NCBI RefSeq assembly: GCF_963678635.1
Contig: NC_087063.1
Span: 23,690,701-23,754,700, forward strand
DNA length: 64,000 nucleotides
Reading direction: 5' to 3'
From: Symsagittifera roscoffensis
Lineage: Eukaryota; Xenacoelomorpha; Acoela; Convolutidae
Shown: positions 1 through 11,800 of the stretch, piece after piece
Position numbering within the stretch: position 1 is the first letter of the stretch
How the letters are laid out: each line of letters opens with the position of its first letter
Program-made: the position numbers and the translations under genes
The notes under the pieces: generated by a model
Told to the model about the DNA's origin: nothing
Database searches by the model: none
The model's input: the letters and a program-made list of their open reading frames with translations, nothing else

Positions 1-976
1 AAATGTGAGTTTTTCTCGGCCTGAGTGAAGAAACAATGAAAAAGAAAAAATGGTAACTAAGATAAAAAAATTTTGCTATAATTTCCGATGAGAACGGTCA
101 TGAATCTTACAAAAGTTTCAACAAATTTAAAGGAACTTTCGAAATTTTTTTTCAGGTTATGGAGTAACTGATTTAAGTACAGGGAGTTTTTTTCATTTTT
201 TCGCCTTTGATTATTCAACGTGAAAAAAAGCACATTTCAGAACTGAAATGTAGCTCTACATCTTGAATGGACAATCAATTTTGATTCTGCAATACTTTGC
301 TGTCATTTTTCAACAACTAAAAACAGAAAATTTATTTTGAAACAAATCACCAAAAAACATTTAGAAATTTGTTTAATTTTTCAATCATTCCCTCGAAAAA
401 TTTTAATTGTTTAAAACCGAAAACTTTGTTCAGTTTTTGCTTTGACCGTTGAAAGTGTGAACGCACTTTGCACTTTGAATTCACGCAAAATCGGGCTTCA
501 CAAGAAATGATCAGACAGATTGGAGGATCGATAAACCATATGAAAAACTTTCCAGTTGTGATTTGATCAATAGCAAAATTTACAAAATTTTTTTTATCAA
601 TGTCGAGAAAAATAAATTTGGTATCAGTCATAAAACCAACAAAAAATTTCAGTCATAAAACCATCAAAAAACGGTAAATAAAAAAGTGTCTACTGCTCTA
701 GAAAATTCTAAAATTGTTGAAAACTTGTTGTATTCTATTCTCGAAACAATTTTTAGGCGACGTTTTTGTATTCAAAAAGAGCTATTAGTAGTTTTAACGC
801 TGCTTTTTTGTCCCTTTCCTCGCGCGAACAAAAACGACACCAATGAAAAAGTCTTTCTGAAAATCATTTTTGTATTTGCGCTCGACTGCTTGCAGAGCAA
901 CTGGCTATTTTGTTTTTGTTCCGACTTTCGAAGAAAGTCAGGAGCATACTATGCTCGGATCGTTTTCTTGGATCAT
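1..976. other. AT-rich intron or flank, no gene seen
   Basis: I see no exon, RNA gene or recognisable transposon here. If the receptor gene continues to the left, this is part of intron 11 or holds an exon I failed to spot. The open frames present are short and have no family resemblance. Confidence 0.5.
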
Positions 977-1163
977 GTTAACATCCTCCCCCCTCCCCGC
1001 AAGCCCCTCCCACTGCCCCTCCCCAGCCAGACCAAGTTAAGATCTTGTACCCCAGCGTTTAATTCAGAATAAATTTGTGCTTCACGTAAAATGCTCGATT
1101 CTGATTGGCTGAAAGTTCAACTTAGAACCAAGTTAGCGGCTTGGGGGGATGTTAACTTGGTCC
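977..1163. repeat. Inverted repeat with C-rich/G-rich arms
   Basis: GTTAACATCCTCCCCC at 977-992 is mirrored by GGGGGGATGTTAAC at 1143-1156. A second pair, GACCAAGTTAA at 1030-1040 and TTAACTTGGTCC at 1152-1163, overlaps the right arm. The structure could fold in two ways and resembles a small foldback or MITE. No target-site duplication was identified. Confidence 0.5.
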
Positions 1164-1791
1164 GTTTTTTATGCCAAAATGCCTCTAATATCGGTGACTT
1201 TGATCAATTTAATTGGTCAAAAACTACAACTTATAGGTTAATTAGTTTGTCGGAAATGATTTTTACGTGTGCAAATTAGTGAGAAGCTAAAATCTGACGT
1301 GAAAATGAGCAGTCTTAGATTAATCAACTTCGTTCAGATTCGTTGATCGAAAAAGAAATTTCCAATAATTTGGCATGAAGTATATTCAGCCAAACTTTCG
1401 GAAAAGCTCAAAAGCCTAGCCAAGTTCGAACACCATTACAAAAATCTGGTTCCAGGCAAGATAAAGTGCTCATTTTATACTTTAACGCTGAAAAAATAAC
1501 GCGCTTTATTTACGCGTAATGAATTCTCCCGCACCACAAAATTTTTCCAAATTGAGTTCAGGCAAGCTATTATTAGCAGCAAAAAAATTAGCAGCAAGAT
1601 TAGGAGACAAAATTAATTAAAAAGAGCAGTAGACCTATATGGAAAAATTTTGCACGCAGAAGCTAATTTTTCAGTCCGGTTTGGACTCTCAAGTTTGTCT
1701 GAAAAAATAGCATGTAAAAATCTGTCAAAATGGTACGATTATTCTTTTTTTATTTTTAATTCTGTTTGTTCGGAATTTTGCAACTCTCTAT

Positions 1792-1853
1792 AATTTATCA
1801 GACCAAACTTGTGTCTCAAGGTTGTCTGAGACACAAATTCGTTCTGATAAATT
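1792..1853. repeat. Two-step perfect hairpin
   Basis: The inner stem is TTGTGTCTCA (1809-1818) with TGAGACACAA (1827-1836) around an 8-nt loop. The outer stem is AATTTATCAGA (1792-1802) with TCTGATAAATT (1843-1853), separated by symmetric 6-nt internal loops. All 21 stem positions pair. It may be the end of a small inverted-repeat element; no gene context is visible. Confidence 0.6.
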
Positions 1854-1948
1854 CATAGAAAAACAAACTCATGAAAGAAGTTGTCAAATTGTGCAATTGG
1901 TCTTTTTCATTAAATCTGTCTATCCGAAGTTTTTGAAACTCTCTATAT

Positions 1949-2090
1949 TTGGTCTTTTCATTTCCATATCAGCCTAAAATTGATATTTTTGTCGACATCT
2001 CGCTCTCATTAATCAAAAACTATTCGAGACCAATTTATGGGCAGTCGGAACATCGAGACTTTGCTCTGATTCACGAGCAGTCTTGTTTAA
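1949..2090 (+). repeat. Fragment of the 'GAGCAGTC' dispersed repeat
   Basis: The right end of the dispersed family described at 60024-60506: CAGTCGGAACAT, then a decayed hairpin (ACTTTGCTCTGAT), then CGAGCAGTCTTGTTT at about 2042-2090. Only the terminal part is recognisable. Confidence 0.5.
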
Positions 2091-2317
2091 TTCAATTTCG
2101 GATTTTTTTGCAGAGTGGTTCCAAAATTGGAATCAAAAATCAAGACTACAAATCATTCTTACCGCGTATATGTTGTCGATCATTTGCAGGATGAATTCGA
2201 CATGTACTCCAGTGCAACAGTTGACAGTGGTGTACTTGGACGAATATACTGTGGCAGCAGTCACTAAAACATGTTTTTAAACAAAGTGGTATTTCGCAGT
2301 CTCAAAATTCAAGAGAC

Positions 2318-2470
2318 AGCTGCTCGTTTCTTGATGGCGAGGCAACACGACCCACCTCAGAAAAATAATAAAAAAGCACGTAATTCTTAAACAGGGTCAC
2401 ATCAGCGATTCATCTGGGAAGAACTGAACAGCTCGTATGTTGGTCCTTTTCTTAGTGGATAAATCTAACT
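2318..2470 (+). mobile_element. SINE-like repeat, copy 1 (5'-truncated)
   Basis: This segment matches 5427-5580 nearly collinearly. Both share a GGCAACACGACCCACC-like start, an AGAAAAATAA tract, TTCTTAAACAGGG, a CAGCTC motif and TGTTGGTCCTTT. It lacks the tRNA-like head of copy 2. Two copies at this divergence show a dispersed repeat; the SINE class is inferred from copy 2. Confidence 0.55.
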
Positions 2471-2722
2471 AGAACTAATTAAGAACTTCTGCAAACAATC
2501 ATAGTCGAGATAATGCTCAAAAAAACTCCCGGGGTTTAAAATACCTCTTTAATTTTAAACATCTTGCTCGGAAACTGGTCAAAAGCCAACTAAAGCAGGC
2601 CAAGGTAAGAATATATTTTTTTGACGATTCATTCTGCCTCGATCTTGGCTAAGAACGACTAAAGAATGATGACTTGAGAAATAAGAAATTGAACCTTCTG
2701 GCGAGTGTACAAGACACATTAC

Positions 2723-2890
2723 TTGAGACTTCTCAGGACACACTGAGCTGGAGAATGACTCATCATTCACAAGTTTGATCAAGTCCTGATGACCTCTGTT
2801 GACCCCTGTAGGGTTGAGAGAAGAGTGATTGACAGGCGAGGTGATAATGAAGGGCTGCTCGTACACCGAAACTAGACGGAAACTGCCACC
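2723..2890 (-). CDS. NMDA-type receptor exon 11 (start of S1 lobe)
   Basis: The acceptor is ...CCTTTAG at 2891-2897 and the donor GTAATG begins at 2722. The exon has 56 codons, phase 0 at both ends (residues 464-519). It begins GGSFRLVSVYEQPF, which aligns with the first S1 strand of NMDA receptors (KIVTIHQEPF in GluN1). One cysteine (VCPEKSQ) lies near the end. A second possible donor lies slightly downstream (CCAGAAG-GTTCAA), so the 3' boundary is less certain than the 5' one. Confidence 0.75.
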
Positions 2891-5800
2891 CTAAAGGTCA
2901 AGTTGATAAGAAAACGAATTTAATTTGTACAATTTTTTTCCTTCTCAATGAAGAACCCATCAAAAAATGATTTCTATGCGTCGGTTTTCCGTTTTTATCA
3001 TGGATAATATGCTACTTTTATGCTTTAGGTTGCAAAACCAATTGAAACACGTTGAAGGCCTTAACCGCATCCATGTCAAAGACATACATTGATCTTTTTT
3101 GGTGGCTGTTGTTTATAGAAACTTGAGTTAATTTTAATTTGTAAGTTAAATAGGTTCGGGGTTTTGTCAGTTTGTTGGGTCAGCTCACAAGGCTTTTGGA
3201 GGAGGGTGCGTTGCTGCTGCCTCCGATCCACTTGATGGACTTGAGAGAGAGGGAGGCATTGGACTGCACGAAGAACTCCCCCATCGATCTCCACTGCAGT
3301 TGACCAGATCCAGAGCCTAAAGCGAATGAACTAACCAGTCTGGTTGATTGGACTGTTGCCGAGATATCCAGAAATTTAGACTGGATTTTCAAAAACACAG
3401 ATTTTAATTAGGAAACATCAAGAAATTGGCAACTTTCGTGTTACAACGTCAAGTTCAGATTTAAGACTGGTCGCAAAATTCACTGGCCGTCAATGATTTC
3501 CACGACATAGGTGCTTTTTTTTCTCAGTTCAACTGTCGCTGAACCTAATGCCACATGAAGGCTACAAAATGCCAACAAAGTAATTTTTCGTATTATTCAA
3601 ACAAACATTCGTGTTATTCAATTACACTCATGTTCTTGTTCCTACTTTCTAAGAAAGTGACGGAATTTTTGTGCTTGGGGTTGCTTTTTCTTCAGACAAA
3701 ATTCGAATTTTTAACTAGCCATTTTTGACGGAATTTTTATATCATTCATAAAAAATATTGTTGTCCTGAGCTTAAATTTGAAAAAAAATATTTCATCTGT
3801 AATCTTTTAGTGTAAAGTTATGGGTTACAAGAAGCAAAATCTATCACTTTGTACTTTATATGGCGTGTGGGGGGATAGTTTTCACAAAAAATTTCAAGTT
3901 TAACAAAAAAATTCGTTTTCATTTATTACGTTTAATTTTTTCAAGTTATTTCTGCTCCATAGAACTTACAAGGCTTCGCCCTGATACGAGCAGTCTTGTT
4001 GTAGTGGTGTTCGGATTTGTGGTGTTGGGCTTTGTAAGTGAAATGCTCTTTTGAAAATTTGGCTGATTATAGTTAATGCCAAATAGTTGAAAAATTGTTT
4101 TTCGGTCAACGAATCTGAACGAAGTTAATCAACCTAAAACTGCTCATTTTCACGTCGGATTTTTGCTTCTCACTGATTTCCACACGTAGAAACCATTTCC
4201 AAAAAACTAATTAACCTATAAGTTGTAGTTTTTGACCAAATAAATCCTTCAGGGTCATCAATATTATTTCACATCTTCCTTGCAGTTAAATCGAACAAAA
4301 ATAAGATTAACTGAACTCCTGTAATACATAGTATCATAACATTCGGCTAATAATTTTCTTCTAATTGGATGCTTTGCTTCTGATTTGCTTGCTTTACGGT
4401 CTCTCATAATTGCCTATTAAGTTCACTGTCTGGATCGGACTCGTCACCGTGTCATTCACTGAAATTTCTTTACCAGCCCAACTGATTGAAACTTATAACA
4501 AAATAGATGTAGGCGCGCAGATCATTTTGGACGGCGGAAATATCATCAATTTAGCGTAAAGGCGCAAAACAATCTAGATTAAGTTCCGATTTGTTTTTGT
4601 AACCGTTATTATCTCGCCTTTCCTCAGATTGGAGTCTGAGATCTAGTATTTGAAAATGGATTTAAAAGTCTGAGATCTACGATACAACCCGCAAATGATG
4701 CTAAGAATCGTTTTCGCTCAAATGGTTTAAAAAATTTTCAACTATACTGCGGAAAAAAACTTAGCAACCATTGGTTCAGTGCTGATCATTTGTTCATCAT
4801 TAGTTGAAAAAAACTGTTTTTTTTTGTAGTACAGGATTTAAACTTCATTTAAAAACTTGGAAAATAACGGGTTCTGTGCTATTTATCTGTGGTTTAACCT
4901 CTGATCAAAATTGAAGTGGCCTTGAACAGAGTCTGAATCACTACTGGACTTTTGACGAAACCTTAACGAAGAAGTGCTGATTTCACAGCAAAGCCAATCA
5001 AGGTTTCCACCAAAACTGCCCATTGTTAGTACGATTTCATAAGTTCCAAGTTTAAGTCCATATTTTTCCCAGGTTTATCTAAAAAGCCCAAAATTTGCAC
5101 TTTGCTAATTTTTGCAAATTTTTGTCTGTAGACCAGTTTATTGGCCGACTGTTGGCTAAGTAGGTTTTTCCTTATTGTTTGCAGAGAGCCTAGAAAATTA
5201 TTTTCACCGACCAGAAAGTAAATCAAGGAAATTTTTGATATAATTTTTTTCCAAAATGCAGACCCCTCGTCCCAGAAACCTTCTGGATCCGCAACTGGGT
5301 ATCACCTGTTTCTTCCAATTTTGTCTGAGTGAGTTCGTTATTTCAAGGAATGAGGTCGACCGAATTGTCTGTGGCTGAATTTGTCTGTCGACCGAAAGGT
5401 CGGATGTTCGAGGCCCACCATGATCCGTGCTCGTTGCTTGAGGGTGAAGCAACATAACCCAGCCCAGAAAAATAACCAAAAAAATTGCATGTAGTTCTTA
5501 AACAGGGGCACAACAGCGGTTCACCGTGATGAGCTGTACAGCTCTTGTGTTGGTCCTTTCCCCCGTGGATGAAATGGTCTTAATCTTAAAAAATTGACAG
5601 GGTATTCTTGGTTGAATTCTCTCAATTTTATATTGGCCCATTTGGTTCGGCTGAATTGCCTGAACGCGGTTTTTCTCATTGTTTGGAACTAATAGACTAT
5701 GAATTGAAATGCTTCAATTTTTCTATTGCAAAATGTATTTTCTCAAATCATTCTGAAACTTTGTTTGATGATTTACTTACTTTTCTGGAGGTTGACCAGA

Positions 5801-8800
5801 CTGTAGTTGTATGTGCTTCTATGTCCTGGCAGAAGTGTCTTGTCGAAGGTGATCAGGCCATCGCTGCCCAGCATCGAAGTGTTTAGGAGGGCTCTACAAA
5901 TGAAATCATACTGTAGATCAATATACCCCTTTTAGTCTTTATAACTTTTTATAATTAGATTTCTAAATAGATTTTTCCCAATTTGAATCAAATGGACAGT
6001 TGATCAACTAATGAGTAGTAGAATTTTTGAGTGAATTTAAAAATATCGAATCGTCCAGCTAAATACGAGTCGTCGTTTGCATGTAAATTTTGATGGTAGC
6101 TAACTGCTCTCAACTTGTTGATTTAGGAAATGGTTCGCGCATAATTAATATGACGGCTAATCAAATGCTTTTTGCCGAATATCCCCGTTTGCAATAGGAG
6201 CAGAGGGGGATATTTTAAAAGATCCGTAATTAGCTGTTTTAGTTTTTAGTTTAACTCTTTTACTTAGTTCAAATTAATTGTCAGTTACGGAGCCAGTGTT
6301 TTTGGGTGGTGTAGCATCTGTTCAGCTGAGTAGCATGACCTCTGGACCACGTAGAATGCCTCCCCTTTCCTACTTTCCTCTCGATGCGCACGGATGATCA
6401 TCTACAACACATATACTACCAGTAGTGAACTTAAGGGGGGTTGAGAATCCCTCCACGTCCTCAGAAGTTCGATTTATTTGAGTTACTCTCTCTCCTATTT
6501 TGTCCATCTTTTTGAACTAATTAGCAACATCTCTTTTTGGTCGACCAATACAATATTTTCGAAGAGCGCTTCCTCAAAATGTATACGTACCAGCAGAGGC
6601 GGATTTAGGGGGGGGGGGGCGGGGGGGCGGACGCATCCCCCTCCTCAGGGATTCGAACCCCTGCCAACCCAAAGGGTCCCCCCTTTGGTACTTTTTAAGA
6701 AATCCATTTTTGGCCGACCGACCCTAAAATTTTTCTAAAGGCGCCTTCGGCGCCAATATATACTAATTTTGAGGGGGAGCGCGCGCCAAAAAAATGCGTT
6801 TTTCTTGTCAAAATTTTCCAAAAAGTGCCCAAAAACGGCTTTTTTGACCTGTTTTTTCTAAAGGCGCCTTCGGCGCCAATATATACTAATTTTGAGGGGG
6901 AGCGCGCGCCAAAAAAATGCGTTTTTCTTGTCAAAATTTTCCAAAAAGTGCCCAAAAACGGCTTTTTTGACCTGTTTTTTCAAATTGCCTGCGGCGCAGA
7001 AAGTTTGGCCAAAACAGGGTCTTTTTACTGCTTTGGGAGAGCTCGGAACGTCAATCTGATCGACCCAAAAAAAAAAAAAAAGGTCGTCAAAATTTTCGAA
7101 AACTTTTTGAAAATCCGCCCCCCCCCCCTCGAGAAAATCCTAGATCCGCCCCTGCGTACCAGTTTTCAGAACAAACTTTTTCGGTATAACATTTTTACAG
7201 ACTGCATATTTTTAGCTCGTACAATTTCAAATCGATTAAAAGATTTGAGCCTGTGAATGGCATTAGAAAAAATTAAAACGAAACATTTTATTTTTACAAT
7301 TTTAAAGAATATAGTCCAGATTTTCAATTTGACCCTAATTGCATTAGAAAAGCCACATGGGGAGACTATTCTAAACACAGAACAACCGAATGGCTGAAAA
7401 TTTGAATCACTTAAAATTCAATAAACTGTGAATAAATTGTCACGCTTTTCTTTCAGATTTTGAATCCTCAGCTCTCATCAGCTTAAAACAGCATTTTCTG
7501 CGATGAGTGATTATTCCACGACATCTCATTGCGTAATCATTTCCGCGTGGCACTTACTTTGACAGCGTCTGTGATCCTGGACTGGCTGCTGGGGATGTTG
7601 GCCCTGAACCCGACCAGACCCTCTGGCATGTAATTGGACTGCCTTCCTCTCACCACTCTCTCAGACACTATCCACACGTACTTCCTGTGTCATAGAAAAA
7701 TATTGCTGGTAAAAGGAAAATTAATTTTTTCAACCGAAGGAATTAAGCCGGCGATAAGAAAACTTTTCGAAAGCGTAGAAAGTTAGCGAGTTAGGCATAA
7801 TGTACAACAATTTTTTTCCAACGAATGAGTTACACACAAAAATAACAAAAAAACTTTTTTTTTAAATTTTATTGCACAAACTTTCTAGAAAACTATTTTG
7901 AAAAACTTTTTTTAGAAAACTTTTTTGGCCAAGGAAGCGCTAAATGAACAAGTTTTCCTTAAAGTGATATCTAAATTATTTAGCTTAAATGACCAATTTT
8001 CATATAGCAAACGTTACGATCGCTTTATTCTTTCGAAATCAGGAAATTAGGCAAAAACTCAAAAACTTCATCTCGGTTTTCTCAACACTGGGACATCTGT
8101 ATGGAATTTTTCTTATATATACGTTCGATATACCACTGAAAACTCCGTACTATAATTTATCACTCAATCCATTCCGGTGATTGTATGTTGTTCTTGAATT
8201 TAGGTGGAAAAAAAACATGCCCGAAAACCATATTCCTCCCCCTCAATTTTCAATTGTCGGAACAAGCAGCAAAGAATGTCCGAACACTATTATTATTGAT
8301 TCGATTTTTATTTCAAATTTTGATGTTTCTTTTTTTTAGGCTTGAACAGACTAACAATTATCTTGGAAGAGATTACAAAAAATTATCTGACGAATAAAAA
8401 AAACGGTTTTAATTAAAAAATGATTCAATGTAAAGACTTGCACCGAACGCTTGTTAACATAAATCAATTTTTTTTCATCTTTTTTTGTCATTTCCTAGTA
8501 GAATATTACAAATTCAACAACTGAATTTAACTCTTTGCAAATGAAACTTAATCTTACGTTTTTTTAACGCAAATATAACTCATTATAATCAATCATAATC
8601 AATTTTAACGATTCTAAAAGATTTTTTTGGAGAATGTTTTTCAAAAAAGTAATTTTTTTTCAATACTAACAATTGTTGTTTTGTTTAGTAGTTTAGATGC
8701 TTTACACTAAGTCTCTTTGCTATTATCGACACATCCGAGCAAAGTGGTTTGGTTTATTACAGTTTTTTACATTGTTTCCCCATCGCCGCACAATTTTTCA

Positions 8801-11800
8801 AACGTCCATCCACGAATGGTTTGCCACACCTATTGCATTGTTTCCGATCATCTGCGTTAAATTTATTCGATATCGCCCTTCCTTCCGGCTGTTTCCGTCT
8901 ATTCCTTTCGCGATAGGGTTTTCTATTATTGTGATTCCTGTTTCCCACCGCCAGAATCGGTTCCTGCTTGATTTTAATTTGAGAACTCGGTTGCGTTATT
9001 GTTTGTGCAGTGCCTAGTGTGGACTTCTGAAACGCTTGTGTCGATTGTTTGCTCTGCTCAAATTTTATAGCACGTTTCAACACTTCGTCAGGAGGTAATG
9101 TTTCAAACGTGAATGTGCCCTGCAATGCTGGGCTTCGCATTTTAGAAATGAATAAATCTCTGACTAACTCATCTTCTAAAGTGTCCAATGCCGATTTGGC
9201 TGCTTGTGCAGTTAGTGCGACATGAAATGCCTCTAACGATTCTCCATTTTTCTGCGATCTATTAAATAACTTATAACGCTCATAGGTGATACTCTGGTAT
9301 TTTTCGAAAGTCTCCTTCGTTAATCTGACCATCTCTTTAAATTCCAATTTCGAAATCTCAACATGTGGATTCTTTTGAACAAACCGTTTCTTTCCTTCCG
9401 TCCCGAACGCAAGAAATAGCCTGGATACTAGTCGCTTTTGAACTTCATTGTAGTAAATATTGTGACCCACTTTAGGTCCTCTTTCTCTTCTTTCTTCATT
9501 CTCGGCTGCTACTCGATCCCTTAACAGTCTATCCCGTGCTTCTCGAGCTGCTGTTGCAGCAGCGGACTCATCCTCTCTAGGTATTTCTGGTCGTGGTTCC
9601 GGCTCCTCCAGCACCGGTTTAGGATCCTCCAGCATAACTTCTGGGTTGAAATTGTCTTTTACAGTTACCGCCATCAGGAACTGATCGAACCATACCTTAA
9701 AATTCCAAGGTGGATCGGAGTTCGCTGTGGTCCAGAAAACAGGAATTCCCATGTCAGTTCTATTATCCTGAGCCAGAAATCCTGCTGACTGCGCCATGTG
9801 ATATTCCCAAACTGCATAGCGTGTTATGGAATAAAAGTAAAGATAGATACTGTTAATTTAATGTTCTTGATTCTTGTTAACAAGGTTTCGTAGCTGAGAT
9901 TGGTTACTGTTCGATACACTGAAGTATGAAATCACTGACCAATTCATCTATAGGATTTTAGCATCACCAAATGGCCTTGACAGCTCTTATATAATAATAG
10001 CATATAAAATATAATTAGCACATATGGTTACTGCAGATGCAGTAGCTAACAAACTGTTCTCAAGGTTACCTACTGCTAACGCCGCAGTACCACATTCCCC
10101 CAAGGACCAATAAAATTTTATCTAATACATATAAAATTATATAAATAAATATCAATAATACGAGTTTTCAGCTCAGTTTTGTGATCCCATTGATGATGGA
10201 GGTGTTTTGTTTTTACTTTAAGTTTTTCTGTTTTCCTTCTTTCTAATTTGAGTGTTTCTTAATCTCCAGAGGCACTTTCCACTGTGTACTCCACGGCTGC
10301 GTCGTGTCCAGTGCGGTATATTCAAACTTTTTTTGAAATAAGTGGCGTTCTAGAAGCTTCAAGCGGGTTTCCATCGGCTTATTCTTATCAGTCTTCACAT
10401 TTGCCAGACCGTATCTATACTGCTCCAGAGCCATTTCATTTATGTCTGCTTCCTCGTCTGCACTAATCTACTTAACCGAATGTTTAACTGGGCTACCCAG
10501 TTTTTTAGGCCCCTGGTTTTTCGTGGCTGGCTTACTGCGCCTCACGCTCGTACCAACTTGTTCATCTACTATTGAGTCATCCGAAATTCCGGGCGGAGAT
10601 CCGTGTTCGCCTGTCGTCTCTGTCAGATTTTCAGTTCTTGATTTAATTATTTCTTCCGCCGTCTTCTGCAGACCTCTTGTCAACACTTGGTCTGCGAGGC
10701 TTTGCCATTCCTCGGCTCCCATGTCCTGGTTTTGAAACGCATTCAAAATTGAGCTAGGTGAAGTGTCCCTTGTTATGCGTTTCTTTGACTGTTTAGCTTT
10801 GGGGTTCGAACTGCTCGGTTGATCAGTTTGGTCCACCGTTTCTGTTTGTCCTGGTGCTCTGGCCTCTTCTGCTGTTACAGCAGCTTTCTTTTTGTCCAAT
10901 TTTCCTTTGGACTTGGTTGTTCGTTCCTTTTTATCCTGTGAATCCCCTATCGGGTTTAATGACACCTGCTCTTGTGTTTTCGGTCCAGCTGTCTTTGGAC
11001 CCCCGAGATTTGGCTTCGCTCGCTTTATTGCTAAATTGAGCCCCCCACCAACAGGTGTGTCCCGCGATGTGACTACGGTCTCGCTGTCCTGGAAGAGGTC
11101 CTTTAACTGTTCACTCGATATGTTCAATTCCTCCTCTTCCGCTACCATGTCATCATCTAGCTCGTCATCCTTCTTTTGGTGCTTACTCTTTGGCTCTTCA
11201 GATGGACTCTTTGCCTTCTCTTTTTGGCTTGTCCCATCCTTGGGTATCTTCGTAGAGGAACTCGTCATCTTTGCCAGATCGCTTTTGCGATATACTGCTC
11301 CCGCAGCGGTTGTCACTGTTTTCGGTGACTCGAAAATAACTTTTCCTTTGAACGGTTTTGTCAGTGCCGCCCCACTTTTTCTTGTCTCGTCTCTACGGCT
11401 GAGGTTGTGACTGTTCCACTCCGACCCCTTTGGTTTGTCCTCGACGAATTCCTTCTCCCATGAATATAGGAGCTCTTTCCGCAAATCTGGGTCGATAGTG
11501 CTTGTGGTGTCCACTAATTGTTGTAGGATGGGTCCGTCATATCTACGCCGCTCTGCATTCCAGTTGGCGTTGGCTTCTAACAGGGTCCGGAGAGTTCTTG
11601 CTCTGTTCTTCTCCTGTGTCGACATGTTCTCTTGTTTGAAGAGAGGGCTGATATCCCGGCTCTTCTGCCCCTTCTTGACGATTTTGAGAGAATCCCGAGA
11701 TTGGTCAATCCTCTTCTCTAGTTGATTTGCAGTTAATGCCGACCTCTCCAGATGCTGTTTATCTAAATGATCAGAGAATTCTACAATTTTATCTCGTATA

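Noticed and set aside
686-1072. Plus-strand 128-aa open frame
   Set aside because: There is no recognisable domain, its Pro-rich end is the C-rich arm of an inverted repeat, and no splice or promoter context supports it.
5608-5886. Plus-strand 92-aa open frame
   Set aside because: It overlaps receptor exon 9, which reads convincingly on the minus strand with good splice sites.
6825-7256. 143-aa open frame at 7 kb
   Set aside because: It lies across the hAT MITE and owes its length to the duplicated 123-bp unit (a multiple of three); it has no transposase motifs.
10892-11410. Plus-strand 172-aa open frame
   Set aside because: It is antisense to the integrase tail; its Ser/Phe-rich composition reflects the reverse complement of Lys/Glu/Asp-rich coding sequence.
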